DNA of 64,000 bases from Rhodospirillaceae bacterium (GTDB lineage Bacteria; Pseudomonadota; Alphaproteobacteria; Rhodospirillales; Casp-alpha2): contig PALN01000096.1 in the NCBI GenBank assembly GCA_002706405.1, forward strand, positions 1 to 64,000. The letters are read 5' to 3'. This document shows positions 23,597-32,061 of the stretch, piece after piece; positions within the stretch are counted from its first letter, which is position 1; each line of letters starts with the position of its first letter. Under the pieces are notes generated by a model that worked only from the letters and a program-made list of their open reading frames with translations, ran no database searches and was not told the DNA's origin. The position numbers were made by a program, and so were the translations under genes.

Positions 23597-23887
23597 CTAT
23601 TTTTTGGCCGCAGGCTTCCCGGCAGGCTTTTTCTTGGCCGTGGCGGCAGCGCCCTTGCCGCCGTCGTCCTTGGCCTGGCTTTGCAGCTTTTCGCGGATTT
23701 CATTGGCGCCGTCGGCGATGCCGCGCAGCACGGCCTGAAGCTGGTTCGCCGGAATTAACAGGCGTGTCACCGGCCGGGCGCTACCGGCTTCGAGCTGTTG
23801 GCCCAGGGTGATACGGAAGACGCCGTTGGCGTGCGACACGCTAGAGACGAGTTCGACGAAATGCTCGTCCAGTTGTTCATCGGCCAT
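23597..23887 (-). CDS. DUF3467-like small protein with Lys/Ala-rich tail
   Basis: This 96-residue protein starts MADEQLDEHFVELVSSVSHA and contains the pattern typical of DUF3467 proteins: a short beta-rich core with VFRITLG and RLLIPANQLQAVL, then a helix. I chose the internal ATG because a GGGGG-type ribosome site lies about 7 bases upstream; a longer frame would begin in AT-rich DNA. The last ~25 residues are Lys/Ala/Pro-rich (KKKPAGKPAAKK), resembling the histone-H1-like protein encoded at 60415-61002. Function is unknown. It converges on the T1SS adaptor gene with 86 bp between them. Confidence 0.75.
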   Translation of the reverse strand: MADEQLDEHFVELVSSVSHANGVFRITLGQQLEAGSARPVTRLLIPANQLQAVLRGIADGANEIREKLQSQAKDDGGKGAAATAKKKPAGKPAAKK

Positions 23888-24213
23888 ATTCCACCCCCTG
23901 TCGCGCTTTAAATCCTGCAGAAATTGATTGTCCTTTGCAGGGACGTGAGGGTCAACAGCGTTATTTGCAGTGAACAAACGCCCAATTCGGTACGATAAAT
24001 AACGCTATCGGACAAAAGAAATATGGCAGATTTGCCCCCTTCCATATCGATGAAATTTGTAAAATACGTTGTAAAAGCGTGCATACAATACTAATTTCGC
24101 CTTGAAAGTTCACGTAGGCCCATTTCCCAGTGTGATATAATGCCACGCATGGTTGAGGGGCTCACAAAGATTAGGCGCCCAGATACAACCCCGGGGCGCA
24201 AAAAGGAAAACAA
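23888..24213. promoter_or_regulatory. AT-rich intergenic region between divergent small-protein and XRE genes
   Basis: This 326-bp stretch holds no convincing gene. It is visibly more AT-rich than its surroundings and must contain promoters for the leftward DUF3467-like gene and the rightward XRE regulator. A TATAAT hexamer lies at 24136-24141, about 75 bp before the XRE start, but no good -35 box sits at standard spacing. A short frame beginning at 24140 was rejected as non-coding. Confidence 0.5.
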
Positions 24214-24678
24214 ATGCCTAAAGCCTCAAGCAAGAACGAAAGCCACCGGCAAAAGCGGCTTCCGCCGGGCGTCTCCAACCCGGTTGATATCCATGTCGGC
24301 CAACGCCTGCGGCTTCGTCGCACGCTTCTTGGCATGAGTCAGGAAAAGCTCGGCGATGCGGTGGGCCTGACCTTCCAGCAAATTCAGAAGTACGAACGGG
24401 GCGCCAACCGCATCGGCGCCAGCCGCCTGTACATGTTTTCGCGGATTCTCGACGTGCCGGTCGCCTATTTCTTCGAGGAACTGCCGTCGCAGATCCGTAC
24501 CCACGAAGGACAGATGCAGATCGGCCTGTCCGATTTGCCGCAGGACACGCTGGAACGCGACCCCATGGCGCGCCGCGAGACCCTGGAACTGGTTCGCGCC
24601 TATTACGCCGTGGGCAACCCCAAGGTTCGGCGCCGGATCGTCGATCTTGTCCGTTCCCTGAGCGGCGAGGAAGACTGA
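24214..24678 (+). CDS. XRE-family helix-turn-helix regulator (paralogue 1)
   Basis: This 154-residue DNA-binding protein has a Lys/Arg-rich N-terminus followed by an HTH_3 domain at about residues 28-85: VGQRLRLRRTLLGMSQEKLG, then GLTFQQIQKYERGANRIGAS with the recognition helix. The C-terminal half (about 90-154) ends in a helix with VRAYYAVGNPKVRRRIVDLV. This architecture is common and often multi-copy in alphaproteobacteria. A paralogue lies at 35240-35698 with a near-identical core. Target genes are unknown. It converges on the carbamoylase-type hydrolase gene 37 bp downstream. Confidence 0.9.
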   Translation: MPKASSKNESHRQKRLPPGVSNPVDIHVGQRLRLRRTLLGMSQEKLGDAVGLTFQQIQKYERGANRIGASRLYMFSRILDVPVAYFFEELPSQIRTHEGQMQIGLSDLPQDTLERDPMARRETLELVRAYYAVGNPKVRRRIVDLVRSLSGEED

Positions 24679-24715
24679 CCCGGCCGGCGGCATTCCCGCC
24701 TGATTCAACGAAGGA

Positions 24716-25957
24716 TCAGGCAACCCCCGCCCGCGCGACCATCGCTTCCAACAACACCTGACAGCCTGCGGCCAAATCCTCCGGCGCGGCGTATTCCCGC
24801 TCGTTGTGGCTGATCCCGTCCTTGCACGGCACGAAGATCATACCCGTGGGTGCGGCCTGCGCCAGATTGCAGGCATCATGCCCGGCGCCGGAATGGATAT
24901 CGCGGCAGGCCAGCCCCAGCCGCTTGGCGGCGGCCCGCACGGCCTCGACGCAATCCGGGTCGAAACGGATCGAATCACGGCCAAACATCTCCGCGACCTC
25001 CACCTCCAGCCCGGTTTCCCCGGCGACGGTTCGGCACAACGCCTCGGCGCGGGCGCAGATATCGGCCAGCAAGGCATTGTCCGGATGGCGGATATCGACG
25101 GAAAAGGTAACCCGTCCCGGCACCGTGTTGCGGGAATTGGGCCGCACCTGCAGATAGCCCGTGGTGATGACCGGCAGGGGATCAAACTCGAAGGCCAGGC
25201 GGTTGAGCCCGTCGATCATGCGCGCCGCCCCGACCAGGGCGTCGCGGCGCAGGGGCATCGGCAGTGTTCCCGCGTGACCTTCCTCGCCGGTCACGGTGAC
25301 GGTGTAACAACGGCGCCCCTGGGCGCCGAGCACGGCGCCGATGACCGCCCCTTCCCGTTCCAGAATCGGGCCCTGTTCGATATGCGCCTCGAAGAAGGCC
25401 GAAATGGGATAACCGCCACAGGGGGCATCGCCGTCATATCCGATACGCGCCAGTTCCCGGCCCAGGGTGGTCGTGCCCTCGCGGTCGGGCAGATTGCGCC
25501 CGAAATCCAGATCGAACTGCCCGGCATAAACCCCCGAGGCGACCACCCCGGCGGTGAAGCGCACGCCTTCTTCGTCCGTCCAATTGATGATTTCAAGGGG
25601 GGCTCGGGTGGTGAGTCCGGCCTCGTTGAGGGCCCGCACCACCTCTAGCCCGGCCAGCACGCCGTAGGCGCCATCGAACTTTCCGCCGAGGGGCTGACTG
25701 TCCAGGTGACTGCCGGTGACGACCGGGGGGGCCGTGTCGTCCGTGCCGGCGCGGCGGCCGATGATATTGCCCATGCGGTCGACCCGAACGGCCAGGCCCG
25801 CCTCCTTGCACCAGTCGACGAACAGATCCCTGCCCGCCTTGTCCAGATCGGTGAGCGCAAGGCGCCCGACACCGCCGCCCGGCGTCGCGCCGATCCGGGA
25901 CATCTCCATGAGAGACCGCCACAGGCGGTCCCCGTCCACTGCTGCCGTCACCGCCAT
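24716..25957 (-). CDS. Zn-dependent M20 amidohydrolase (N-carbamoyl-L-amino acid hydrolase / allantoate amidohydrolase family)
   Basis: This 413-residue protein matches the hydantoinase/carbamoylase branch of M20. Metal ligands are seen in GSHLDSQPLGGKFDG (His and Asp, about residue 82-96), the acidic pair in WTDEEGVRF, and the late His in SGAGHDACNLA. The bacterial exopeptidase dimerisation domain lies between, about 205-325. Family members hydrolyse N-carbamoyl amino acids, ureidoglycine-type compounds or related amides; the substrate here is unknown. Its start overlaps the end of the amidase gene by 10 bp, so the two are translationally linked and follow the TAXI binding-protein gene. No hydantoinase or allantoinase gene is present, which argues against a purine or hydantoin pathway confined to this locus. 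Confidence 0.9.
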   Translation of the reverse strand: MAVTAAVDGDRLWRSLMEMSRIGATPGGGVGRLALTDLDKAGRDLFVDWCKEAGLAVRVDRMGNIIGRRAGTDDTAPPVVTGSHLDSQPLGGKFDGAYGVLAGLEVVRALNEAGLTTRAPLEIINWTDEEGVRFTAGVVASGVYAGQFDLDFGRNLPDREGTTTLGRELARIGYDGDAPCGGYPISAFFEAHIEQGPILEREGAVIGAVLGAQGRRCYTVTVTGEEGHAGTLPMPLRRDALVGAARMIDGLNRLAFEFDPLPVITTGYLQVRPNSRNTVPGRVTFSVDIRHPDNALLADICARAEALCRTVAGETGLEVEVAEMFGRDSIRFDPDCVEAVRAAAKRLGLACRDIHSGAGHDACNLAQAAPTGMIFVPCKDGISHNEREYAAPEDLAAGCQVLLEAMVARAGVA

Positions 25958-27264
25958 TCGCCGACCTTGTCCGCCAGCCAGCGGCAGATCCGCAGCAGTT
26001 TGGCATCCTGCCCCCAGGGACAGATCACCTGCACGCCGATGGGCATGCCGTCGGCTCCTTTCAGCAACGGCACGCTGGCCGCGGGTGCCCCCATGAGGGT
26101 CCAGTAACCGTTGAAGGACGCATCGCCCGTGCGGGTGAGCTCACGCGGCGCCTGGCCCGGTGCCGCCGGGGTCAGGATCGCATCGACGCCGTCGAAGAAC
26201 CCGGCCAGGGCATCCTGCATTTCCTCGGCCTGATAGAGGGCATCCAGGTATTCCCGGGCCGTGACCGGGCGGCCGCGTTCGACCCGGTCGGCCGTGATCG
26301 GGTCCAGGCCCGCGCGATCGCGGTCGTAATAGGGACCAAGCGATTGCCCGACCGCACCGTTCATCACCATGCCGTGGCATTCAAGGGCGGCATCGAACAC
26401 GGGCGGCAGGTCCGCTTCCCGCACGTCGTCGCCCAGATCGCGGGCCAGACCCTCGATCGCCTGCTGCATGTCCGCTTCGCCGCGCCCCCAGGCCGGCCCG
26501 CGCACGAAGGCCAGACGCGGCGGCGCGGTGAGCGGGTCCGCCTCGCCCATCTTCGGATGTGCGCGCATGTCCTTGTCCGCCGGATCGCGCTGCATCAGCA
26601 CCCGGCCGGCCAGGGCCATATCCTCGGGCGTGCGCGCGAAGATGCCGGGATGGTCCAACCGCCGCGATAGGGGCGACATGCCGGCACGGGAAATCGTGCC
26701 GAAGGTGGGTTTAAGCCCGTAAACGCCGTTGAAGGACGCCGGGCGCAGCATGGACCCGCCGGTCTGCGAGCCGATGGCCAGCGGCACCATGAAATCGGCG
26801 ACCGCCGCCGCCGAGCCCGAGGACGAGCCCCCCGGCGTGCGGGCCGGATCATGGGGATTGCGCGTCTTACCGGGGGCCGAGAGGGCGAATTCCGTGGTCA
26901 CGCATTTGCCCATGATGACCGCCCCGGCCTGGCGCAGCAGGGCGACCAGGGTCGCGTCCGTGTCCGGGCGTCGCCCGGCACACAATTGGGAGCCGTTTTC
27001 CGTCGGCTGATCGGCGGTATCGATGATGTCCTTGATCCCGACGGGAATGCCGTTGAGCGGCCCGGCTTGCCCGTCGCGGCGGCGCTGGTCGGCGGCATCG
27101 GCCTGGGCCAAGGCCAGGTCCGGATCCAGGAAGGTCCAGGCGCGGACGGTGTCTTCGCGCTCGGCGATGCGGTCCAGGCAGGCCTGTACCAGTTCACGGG
27201 CGGATAGGTCGCCCGATTCCATGCGGGCAAGCGCCGCTTCGGCGCTCAGTCGGCAGATATCCAT
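25948..27264 (-). CDS. Amidase-signature family enzyme
   Basis: This is a 438-residue amidase of the GatA/AtzF-like signature family. The Ser-cisSer-Lys triad region is visible: Lys in GIPVGIKDIIDT (about 77), the GGSSSGSAAAV signature with cis-Ser, and the nucleophile Ser in GSQTGGSMLRPASF. These enzymes hydrolyse amides or carbamoyl compounds to acids plus ammonia. No GatB or GatC gene is near, so it is a free-standing catabolic amidase and not the tRNA amidotransferase subunit. It lies 13 bp after the TAXI gene and overlaps the hydrolase by 10 bp, forming a three-gene operon in which binding protein, amidase and carbamoylase probably act on one nitrogenous substrate (inference). Confidence 0.9.
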   Translation of the reverse strand: MDICRLSAEAALARMESGDLSARELVQACLDRIAEREDTVRAWTFLDPDLALAQADAADQRRRDGQAGPLNGIPVGIKDIIDTADQPTENGSQLCAGRRPDTDATLVALLRQAGAVIMGKCVTTEFALSAPGKTRNPHDPARTPGGSSSGSAAAVADFMVPLAIGSQTGGSMLRPASFNGVYGLKPTFGTISRAGMSPLSRRLDHPGIFARTPEDMALAGRVLMQRDPADKDMRAHPKMGEADPLTAPPRLAFVRGPAWGRGEADMQQAIEGLARDLGDDVREADLPPVFDAALECHGMVMNGAVGQSLGPYYDRDRAGLDPITADRVERGRPVTAREYLDALYQAEEMQDALAGFFDGVDAILTPAAPGQAPRELTRTGDASFNGYWTLMGAPAASVPLLKGADGMPIGVQVICPWGQDAKLLRICRWLADKVGEWR

Positions 27265-27277
27265 TTTATTGTTTCCT

Positions 27278-28342
27278 CTATGGGGCGGCTGGCGCTTTGT
27301 ACACGCCCTTTTCCTTGTAAAAGCGGGCGGCGCCCGGGCAATAGGGGATGGAAACGCCGGCGTGATGGCTTTCCAATGTCAGGTTTTTCCCCTTGGCATG
27401 GCCGTTTTTCAACAGGTGCGGCGCCTGCATGTTGCCGTAGAGCCCCTTGACCACGCCGTAGTGAAGATCGTCCGGCAGGTTCAGGCGCGACACCCAGAGG
27501 GCGGAGACGCTGACGGTTTCCACGGGGGTCGGATTGCCCCGGTAGGTGTTTCCCGGAATGATATCGGCGGAATAGAACGGCGCCTTGGCGATCAGGGCGT
27601 CGCGTTCCTTGCCCTGCACCGGAACCAGGGTCAGGCCCGTCGAGTTCGCCATCTCGAAGACCCCCGCGATGGGATAGCCGGACACGTCGATGAAAGCGTC
27701 CAGATGACCGTCGCGGACAAGTTCGGTGGCGGTCTTGGATTTTACGTACTCAGGCATGAAATCGCGATTTTCCACCAACCCGTGGGCGCCCAGGACCAGA
27801 CGGGCACCGACCTGAACCCCCGATTCCGGCAACCCGATCGAGACCCGCTTGCCCTTCAGGTCGTAGATCGACTTGATGCCGCGGTCCTTACCGGCAACCG
27901 CATGGACGTGTTCCGGATAGAGGCTGGAGAGCACGCAAAGTTTCTTGAATGCCTTCTTGTCGGCGAAGGGGCCCGTGCCCGTGTACGCCCAGTAGGTCAC
28001 ATCGGATTGGACGAAGGCGGATTCGACCTGGTCCGCGTCCAGGGCGGAGACATTGGCGACCGAGCCGTGGGCCGATTGGGCGAAGGCAACCAGCCCCTCC
28101 ATGCCGCAATTGCCGCCTTTGCTGCAACTGCGCGCCCCCGGCGGATTGGAAATCACCTGGGCCAACAGACCCGCCATGGGAAAGTACGTGCCGCCGGCGG
28201 CACCACTGGCGATCCGGAAGAACAGCATCTTCTGAGCCATGGCCGTGCCGGCATGCATCCAAAAAGCCACACCGCTTGCCAGGGCGGCGGCGACAACCAC
28301 GCATCGAATCAGCCGTGGGCGCTTCGCTTTTCCAAGGTTCAT
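27278..28342 (-). CDS. TAXI-family TRAP transporter solute-binding protein
   Basis: This 354-residue exported protein has a signal peptide with a hydrophobic core at about 13-35 and AMA-type cleavage. The mature part starts FFRIASGAAGGTYFPMAG, the hallmark of TAXI receptors, followed by a type II binding-protein fold with KGKRVSIGLPESGVQVGAR. TAXI proteins deliver small carboxylates or amino-acid-like solutes to a fused TRAP permease. No TRAP permease gene lies in this window, so it is an orphan receptor here. It heads the amidase/carbamoylase operon, so the ligand is probably the substrate of those enzymes or a precursor. It shares a 171-bp promoter region with the divergent thioesterase-GntR operon. 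Confidence 0.92.
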   Translation of the reverse strand: MNLGKAKRPRLIRCVVVAAALASGVAFWMHAGTAMAQKMLFFRIASGAAGGTYFPMAGLLAQVISNPPGARSCSKGGNCGMEGLVAFAQSAHGSVANVSALDADQVESAFVQSDVTYWAYTGTGPFADKKAFKKLCVLSSLYPEHVHAVAGKDRGIKSIYDLKGKRVSIGLPESGVQVGARLVLGAHGLVENRDFMPEYVKSKTATELVRDGHLDAFIDVSGYPIAGVFEMANSTGLTLVPVQGKERDALIAKAPFYSADIIPGNTYRGNPTPVETVSVSALWVSRLNLPDDLHYGVVKGLYGNMQAPHLLKNGHAKGKNLTLESHHAGVSIPYCPGAARFYKEKGVYKAPAAP

Positions 28343-28426
28343 GCTTATCCTCCCCCGCCATGGTGATCAATTTCACCCGCCGGGGCAACAGAGCAAGAGG
28401 GTTTTCCCCTGACGAAAAAGACAAAT

Positions 28427-28452
28427 ATTGTATACATTGGTATTATATACAG
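28427..28452. promoter_or_regulatory. Candidate GntR/FCD operator pair (ATTGTATACA / ATTATATACA)
   Basis: In the region between the divergent TAXI and thioesterase genes, ATTGTATACA (28427-28436) is followed by ATTATATACA (28442-28451). TTGTATACAA-type palindromes are typical targets of FCD-class GntR regulators, and one such regulator is encoded in the rightward operon at 28967. Autoregulation and control of both operons is an inference. Confidence 0.5.
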
Positions 28453-28513
28453 ACACAGACCGGCCTGAAAAAACAGGGGTCGACCGATAAAAGAAGGGGG
28501 GAGCAATCTGCCT

Positions 28514-28966
28514 ATGAACGAGCATTCGCCGACCATCGATACCACCCGGGCAGAAACCTTCCGCCACTGGACACCGGTCACCCTTCGATTTTCCGACCAG
28601 GACAGCATGGGACATGTGAACAATGTCTCCTACGCCGCCTTTGTCGAAGCGGGGCGCAACGCCTTCGTCACCCAGTATCTCAAGCCGGACACCCATCCGG
28701 GGATCGATTTCGTGCTGGCCCGCGTAACCATCGATTTCCGCGCCGAAATGCATTACCCGGGCACCGTCGATGTCGGCACCTGCATCAAGCGGATCGGAAA
28801 CTCGTCGATCACCATCGGCACCGGCCTGTTCAAGGACGGGCGCCTGCACGGCACCGCGGAAAGCACCAACGTGTTTATCGACCTGGGCACGCGCAAGCCC
28901 TGCCCCATTCCCACCGACGTGCGGGCCGAACTCGAACGCCAACTCAGCGAAGCGGCGGGCGCGTAA
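28514..28966 (+). CDS. Acyl-CoA thioesterase, 4HBT hotdog family
   Basis: This 150-residue YbgC/FcbC-like hotdog thioesterase carries the active-site motif FSDQDSMGHVNNVSYAAFVE, with Asp followed by GHVNN on the central helix, at about residues 27-46. It would release CoA from a short or aromatic acyl-CoA in the cytoplasm. It is the first gene of a rightward operon: the GntR regulator starts at the base after its stop codon. A GGGGGGAG ribosome site lies about 10 bases before the ATG. Substrate unknown. Confidence 0.88.
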   Translation: MNEHSPTIDTTRAETFRHWTPVTLRFSDQDSMGHVNNVSYAAFVEAGRNAFVTQYLKPDTHPGIDFVLARVTIDFRAEMHYPGTVDVGTCIKRIGNSSITIGTGLFKDGRLHGTAESTNVFIDLGTRKPCPIPTDVRAELERQLSEAAGA

Positions 28967-29659
28967 ATGACCAGCAAAGAGGACAACACGGAACAGCTGT
29001 CGCGCGGCGAATTCGTCCACGCGCGCCTGCGGGACGCGATCCGTGCCGGGCGGTATCCGCCGGGCACGCGCATCCGCGAGACCGAAGTCGCGGCCTGGCT
29101 CAGCGTCAGCCGCACGCCCGTGCGCGAAGCCCTTCGCCGCCTGCAGGCGGACGGGCTGCTGGTGTTCGAACCCTGGCGCGGCGTTGTCGTCGCCGAACTG
29201 GATCAGCAGCAGGTTGTCGAATTCTATGCCATGCGCCGGGTCCTGGACGGCGCGGCCGCCCGCCTGGCGGCGCAGCATGCGTCGGAGCCGGAACTGGCCT
29301 ATATGGAGGACTGCCTGAACGCGGCCTCCCCCGGTAAGGGCGATGTCGCCCAGATGGCCGAAGCCAACCGCCGCTTCCACGAAGCCCTGTTCCAGGCCGC
29401 GCACAACCGCTATCTGCTGAAATCGGCAGCCGCGCTTTCCGATGCGTTGGCCCTGTTGAAGGGAACGACTTATTCCTTTCCCGACCGGGCCGATACGGCC
29501 CATGAGGAGCACCGCGCCCTGATGGACGCCATCCGCGCGCGCGAGCCGGAAAAAGCCGAACGCCTGGCCCGCAAGCACATTGCCAAGGCAGAGAAGGCGC
29601 GGCTCAAGCTGCTGGGGAATCAGCGCGACGTGAAATTGTCCGAGGACAAATCGGAATGA
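28967..29659 (+). CDS. GntR-family transcriptional regulator, FCD class
   Basis: This 230-residue protein has an N-terminal winged helix (about 12-75) with TRIRETEVAAWLSVSRTPVR, the classic GntR recognition region. An all-helical FCD ligand domain follows (about 80-215), with likely metal or carboxylate ligand residues in RRFHEALF, EEHRALMDA and ARKHI. FCD regulators respond to small organic acids. It abuts the thioesterase upstream and overlaps the serine hydrolase downstream by 4 bp (ATGA), so it sits in the middle of the operon. It is the natural candidate to bind the TTGTATACA-like sites at 28427-28452. Confidence 0.92.
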   Translation: MTSKEDNTEQLSRGEFVHARLRDAIRAGRYPPGTRIRETEVAAWLSVSRTPVREALRRLQADGLLVFEPWRGVVVAELDQQQVVEFYAMRRVLDGAAARLAAQHASEPELAYMEDCLNAASPGKGDVAQMAEANRRFHEALFQAAHNRYLLKSAAALSDALALLKGTTYSFPDRADTAHEEHRALMDAIRAREPEKAERLARKHIAKAEKARLKLLGNQRDVKLSEDKSE

Positions 29660-30768
29660 CCTACTTTCCGCCCTCAGGCGGCGCTTGGGAAACAACCTCC
29701 GCGGAACAGGCCGGCCTGCATCCCGGCCGCCTGGCCGAGGCCGTAACCTTCGCCGAAAACGCGGAAACGTCCTGGCCGCGCGACCTGGACCGGGCGGAAT
29801 TCCTGCCGACACTGACCCAGCACGAACCCCCTCCGTGGAACGAAATTCTCGGCCCTGTCGCCGCCCGAGGCGGCCCGGCGGGCCTGTTCATCCGGGGCGG
29901 ACGCATCGTCACCACATGGGGCGATCCGGCCCGCGCCGACATGACCTTTTCCATCGCCAAAAGCTATCTCGCCGTGCTTGCGGGATTGGCGCTGGGCGAG
30001 GGGCTGATTTCCGACCTGGACGATACCGTCGCGGGCTATGTGGACGGCGACTGGTTCGCCTCGGAGCACAACGCGTCGATCACCTGGCGCCACCTTCTGA
30101 CCCAAACCTCGGAATGGCAGGGCACCCTGTTTTCCAAGCCCGATCAGGTCGATCATTTCCGCACGCTCGGCCATGGCGGCGGCGAATCGAAAAAGGGCCA
30201 GAAGCGCGACCTGGGGGCCCCCGGCACCTATTGGGAATACAATGACGTTCGCGTCAACGCCTTGGCACTTGCATTGCTGCATGTGTTCCGCCGGCCCCTG
30301 CCCGAGGTACTGCGCGATTCCATCATGGCTCCGATCGGGGCATCGGACGATTGGCGCTGGATGGGGTACCGCAATTCCGGGGTGATCATCGACGGCGTCG
30401 AGATGAGTTCCGTGCCCGGCGGCACCCATTGGGGCGGTGGCCTGCAGATTTCATCCCTCGACCATGCCCGGTTCGGCCTGCTGATCAAGGAAGACGGCGT
30501 GTGGAACGGTCACCGCATCCTGCCCGAAGGATGGGTCAGCGCCCTGCGCACGCCCTGCGCGCTCAATCCCGTCTATGGCTATCTGTGGTGGCTGAACACG
30601 GATCGGGCGCAGTATCCGTCGGCACCCGAAAGCAGCTTCTTCGCCATGGGGGCCGGCACCAATTTGATCTGGATCGATCAGGAACTGGACATCCTGGCCG
30701 TGTTCCGTTGGGTCGACCAACCGTCGCTGGACGCGGTAATATCAGGCTTCATGGCGGCGATGGAATGA
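29656..30768 (+). CDS. Beta-lactamase-fold serine hydrolase (esterase/DD-peptidase-like)
   Basis: This 370-residue cytoplasmic protein without a signal peptide belongs to the class C beta-lactamase-related serine hydrolases. The catalytic S-x-x-K is in FSIAKSYLA (about residue 98-106) and the second motif Y-x-N appears as YND in YWEYNDVRVN. Lack of an export signal argues against antibiotic resistance or wall metabolism and favours an esterase or amide hydrolase in the catabolic operon. It overlaps gntR by 4 bp and the dioxygenase gene follows 30 bp downstream. Confidence 0.86.
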   Translation: MTYFPPSGGAWETTSAEQAGLHPGRLAEAVTFAENAETSWPRDLDRAEFLPTLTQHEPPPWNEILGPVAARGGPAGLFIRGGRIVTTWGDPARADMTFSIAKSYLAVLAGLALGEGLISDLDDTVAGYVDGDWFASEHNASITWRHLLTQTSEWQGTLFSKPDQVDHFRTLGHGGGESKKGQKRDLGAPGTYWEYNDVRVNALALALLHVFRRPLPEVLRDSIMAPIGASDDWRWMGYRNSGVIIDGVEMSSVPGGTHWGGGLQISSLDHARFGLLIKEDGVWNGHRILPEGWVSALRTPCALNPVYGYLWWLNTDRAQYPSAPESSFFAMGAGTNLIWIDQELDILAVFRWVDQPSLDAVISGFMAAME

Positions 30769-30798
30769 CCGCCTGACCCGTTCCCGGAGCATCCGAAC

Positions 30799-31761
30799 AT
30801 GACCCCTGAAGACATTCTGCGTTATCCCGCGCGCGTCCTGACCCAGGCCCAGCGCGAAGCCTATTTCCGCGACGGCTATCTGGTCGCCGAACGCCTGATC
30901 CCCGACGACATCGTCGACGAGATCAACCGCGTCACGGCGGACTGGATCGAACGCTCCCGCGCGCTGACCAAACCAAACGATGTGCTGGACGTGGCCCCCG
31001 GCCATACGGCCGACAGGCCCGTGGTGCGCCGCCTGAAAAAGCCCGACGGCATGGACCCCGCCTATTGGCAATTCGCCAACGGCATCATCGCCGACGTGGC
31101 CGCGGACCTTCTGGGCCCCGACGTCTGCTTCCATCATTCCAAGCTGAATTTCAAATGGTCCGACGGCAAGGACGAGGTCGCCTGGCATCAGGACATCGCC
31201 TTCTATCCCCATACCAACCATTCGGTGCTGGCCATCGGCACCTATCTGGCCGACGTCATGCCGGGGGACGGACCGCTCGGCGTCATTCCGGGCAGCCATC
31301 TGGGGCCGGTCTACGAACATTATGATGCGAATGGTATCTGGACCGGACGCCTGACCGACGCGGACGTGGCCGAACTGCCGACCGACACGGCGGTCTATTG
31401 CCCCGCCCCCAAAGGCTCGATCACCGTGCATCACGCCCGCGCCGTGCATGCCACCGAGGCGACGACCCAGACGGTGTCCGGGCGGCCGCTTTTGATCAAT
31501 TCCTATGCCTCGGCCGATGCCTTTCCCTATACGGCGCTGAAGGACACCTACACGGAGCATTTCCGGGCCCTGGTGCGCGGCCAGGCTGCCAAATGGGCGC
31601 ATATGGACCCGGAGCCCTGCCCCACACCGCCGGACTTTTCCGCGGGCTATACGTCGATTTATGCTCAGCAGGCGGGCGAAGCGGGCACGCCGACGCCGCG
31701 CGATCCCGGCCACCGTCCGCCGGCGGCCGTCGCGGCGGCGCTCAAACCGGCTGCCGAATAA
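30799..31761 (+). CDS. Phytanoyl-CoA dioxygenase (PhyH) family protein
   Basis: This 320-residue Fe(II)/2-oxoglutarate oxygenase has the iron ligands His-x-Asp in VAWHQDIAF (about residue 132-140), the distal His in VHHARAVHA (about 211-219), and the 2-oxoglutarate Arg in SGRPLLINSY. PhyH enzymes hydroxylate acyl-CoAs, amino-acid-like compounds or secondary metabolites; the actual substrate cannot be read from sequence. It is the last gene of the thioesterase-GntR-hydrolase operon. The C-terminal ~40 residues are Pro/Ala-rich and probably disordered. Confidence 0.9.
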   Translation: MTPEDILRYPARVLTQAQREAYFRDGYLVAERLIPDDIVDEINRVTADWIERSRALTKPNDVLDVAPGHTADRPVVRRLKKPDGMDPAYWQFANGIIADVAADLLGPDVCFHHSKLNFKWSDGKDEVAWHQDIAFYPHTNHSVLAIGTYLADVMPGDGPLGVIPGSHLGPVYEHYDANGIWTGRLTDADVAELPTDTAVYCPAPKGSITVHHARAVHATEATTQTVSGRPLLINSYASADAFPYTALKDTYTEHFRALVRGQAAKWAHMDPEPCPTPPDFSAGYTSIYAQQAGEAGTPTPRDPGHRPPAAVAAALKPAAE

Positions 31762-31944
31762 TCAGCCGCCGCGGGCGGCGCCCCGGGTCACGGCCGGACT
31801 GCTGATCGACCGGCCGCCCTTGGGCGCGCCGTAGGATTTGGCACTGGCGCTCACGCCGGGGCCGTGCTGAGGGCCGGATTTGTCGTTATCGACGGACGTG
31901 CGCTTCTTCTTGGGCTTGCGATTGGGACGTTTTGTACCAGGCAT
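31762..31944 (-). CDS. Small basic protein of unknown function (60 aa)
   Basis: This 60-residue, strongly basic product (start MPGTKRPNRKPKKKRTSVDN) contains no hydrophobic segment. A GGAG sequence lies about 10 bases before the ATG on the minus strand, and the gene fills an otherwise empty 300-bp gap. It converges end to end with the dioxygenase gene. The composition suggests a nucleic-acid-associated or disordered protein, but I do not recognise a family. Confidence 0.5.
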   Translation of the reverse strand: MPGTKRPNRKPKKKRTSVDNDKSGPQHGPGVSASAKSYGAPKGGRSISSPAVTRGAARGG

Positions 31945-32061
31945 GGTTTTGAGACTCCGCTGATCGGGGAAGGTCCCAGATTACGCCTTCCTGGGCGGAA
32001 CGCAATTGCCCTGGGATGGTCAGGGCGCTATAGCCTAAGGAAAACCGCGTAGGAGACGAAC

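Noticed and set aside
25948-27264. GatA subunit of tRNA amidotransferase
   Set aside because: No gatB or gatC nearby, and the gene sits in a catabolic operon with a solute receptor.
30799-31761. Possible ectoine hydroxylase
   Set aside because: Only the general PhyH fold residues are visible and no ectoine genes are nearby, so the specific name is unsupported.
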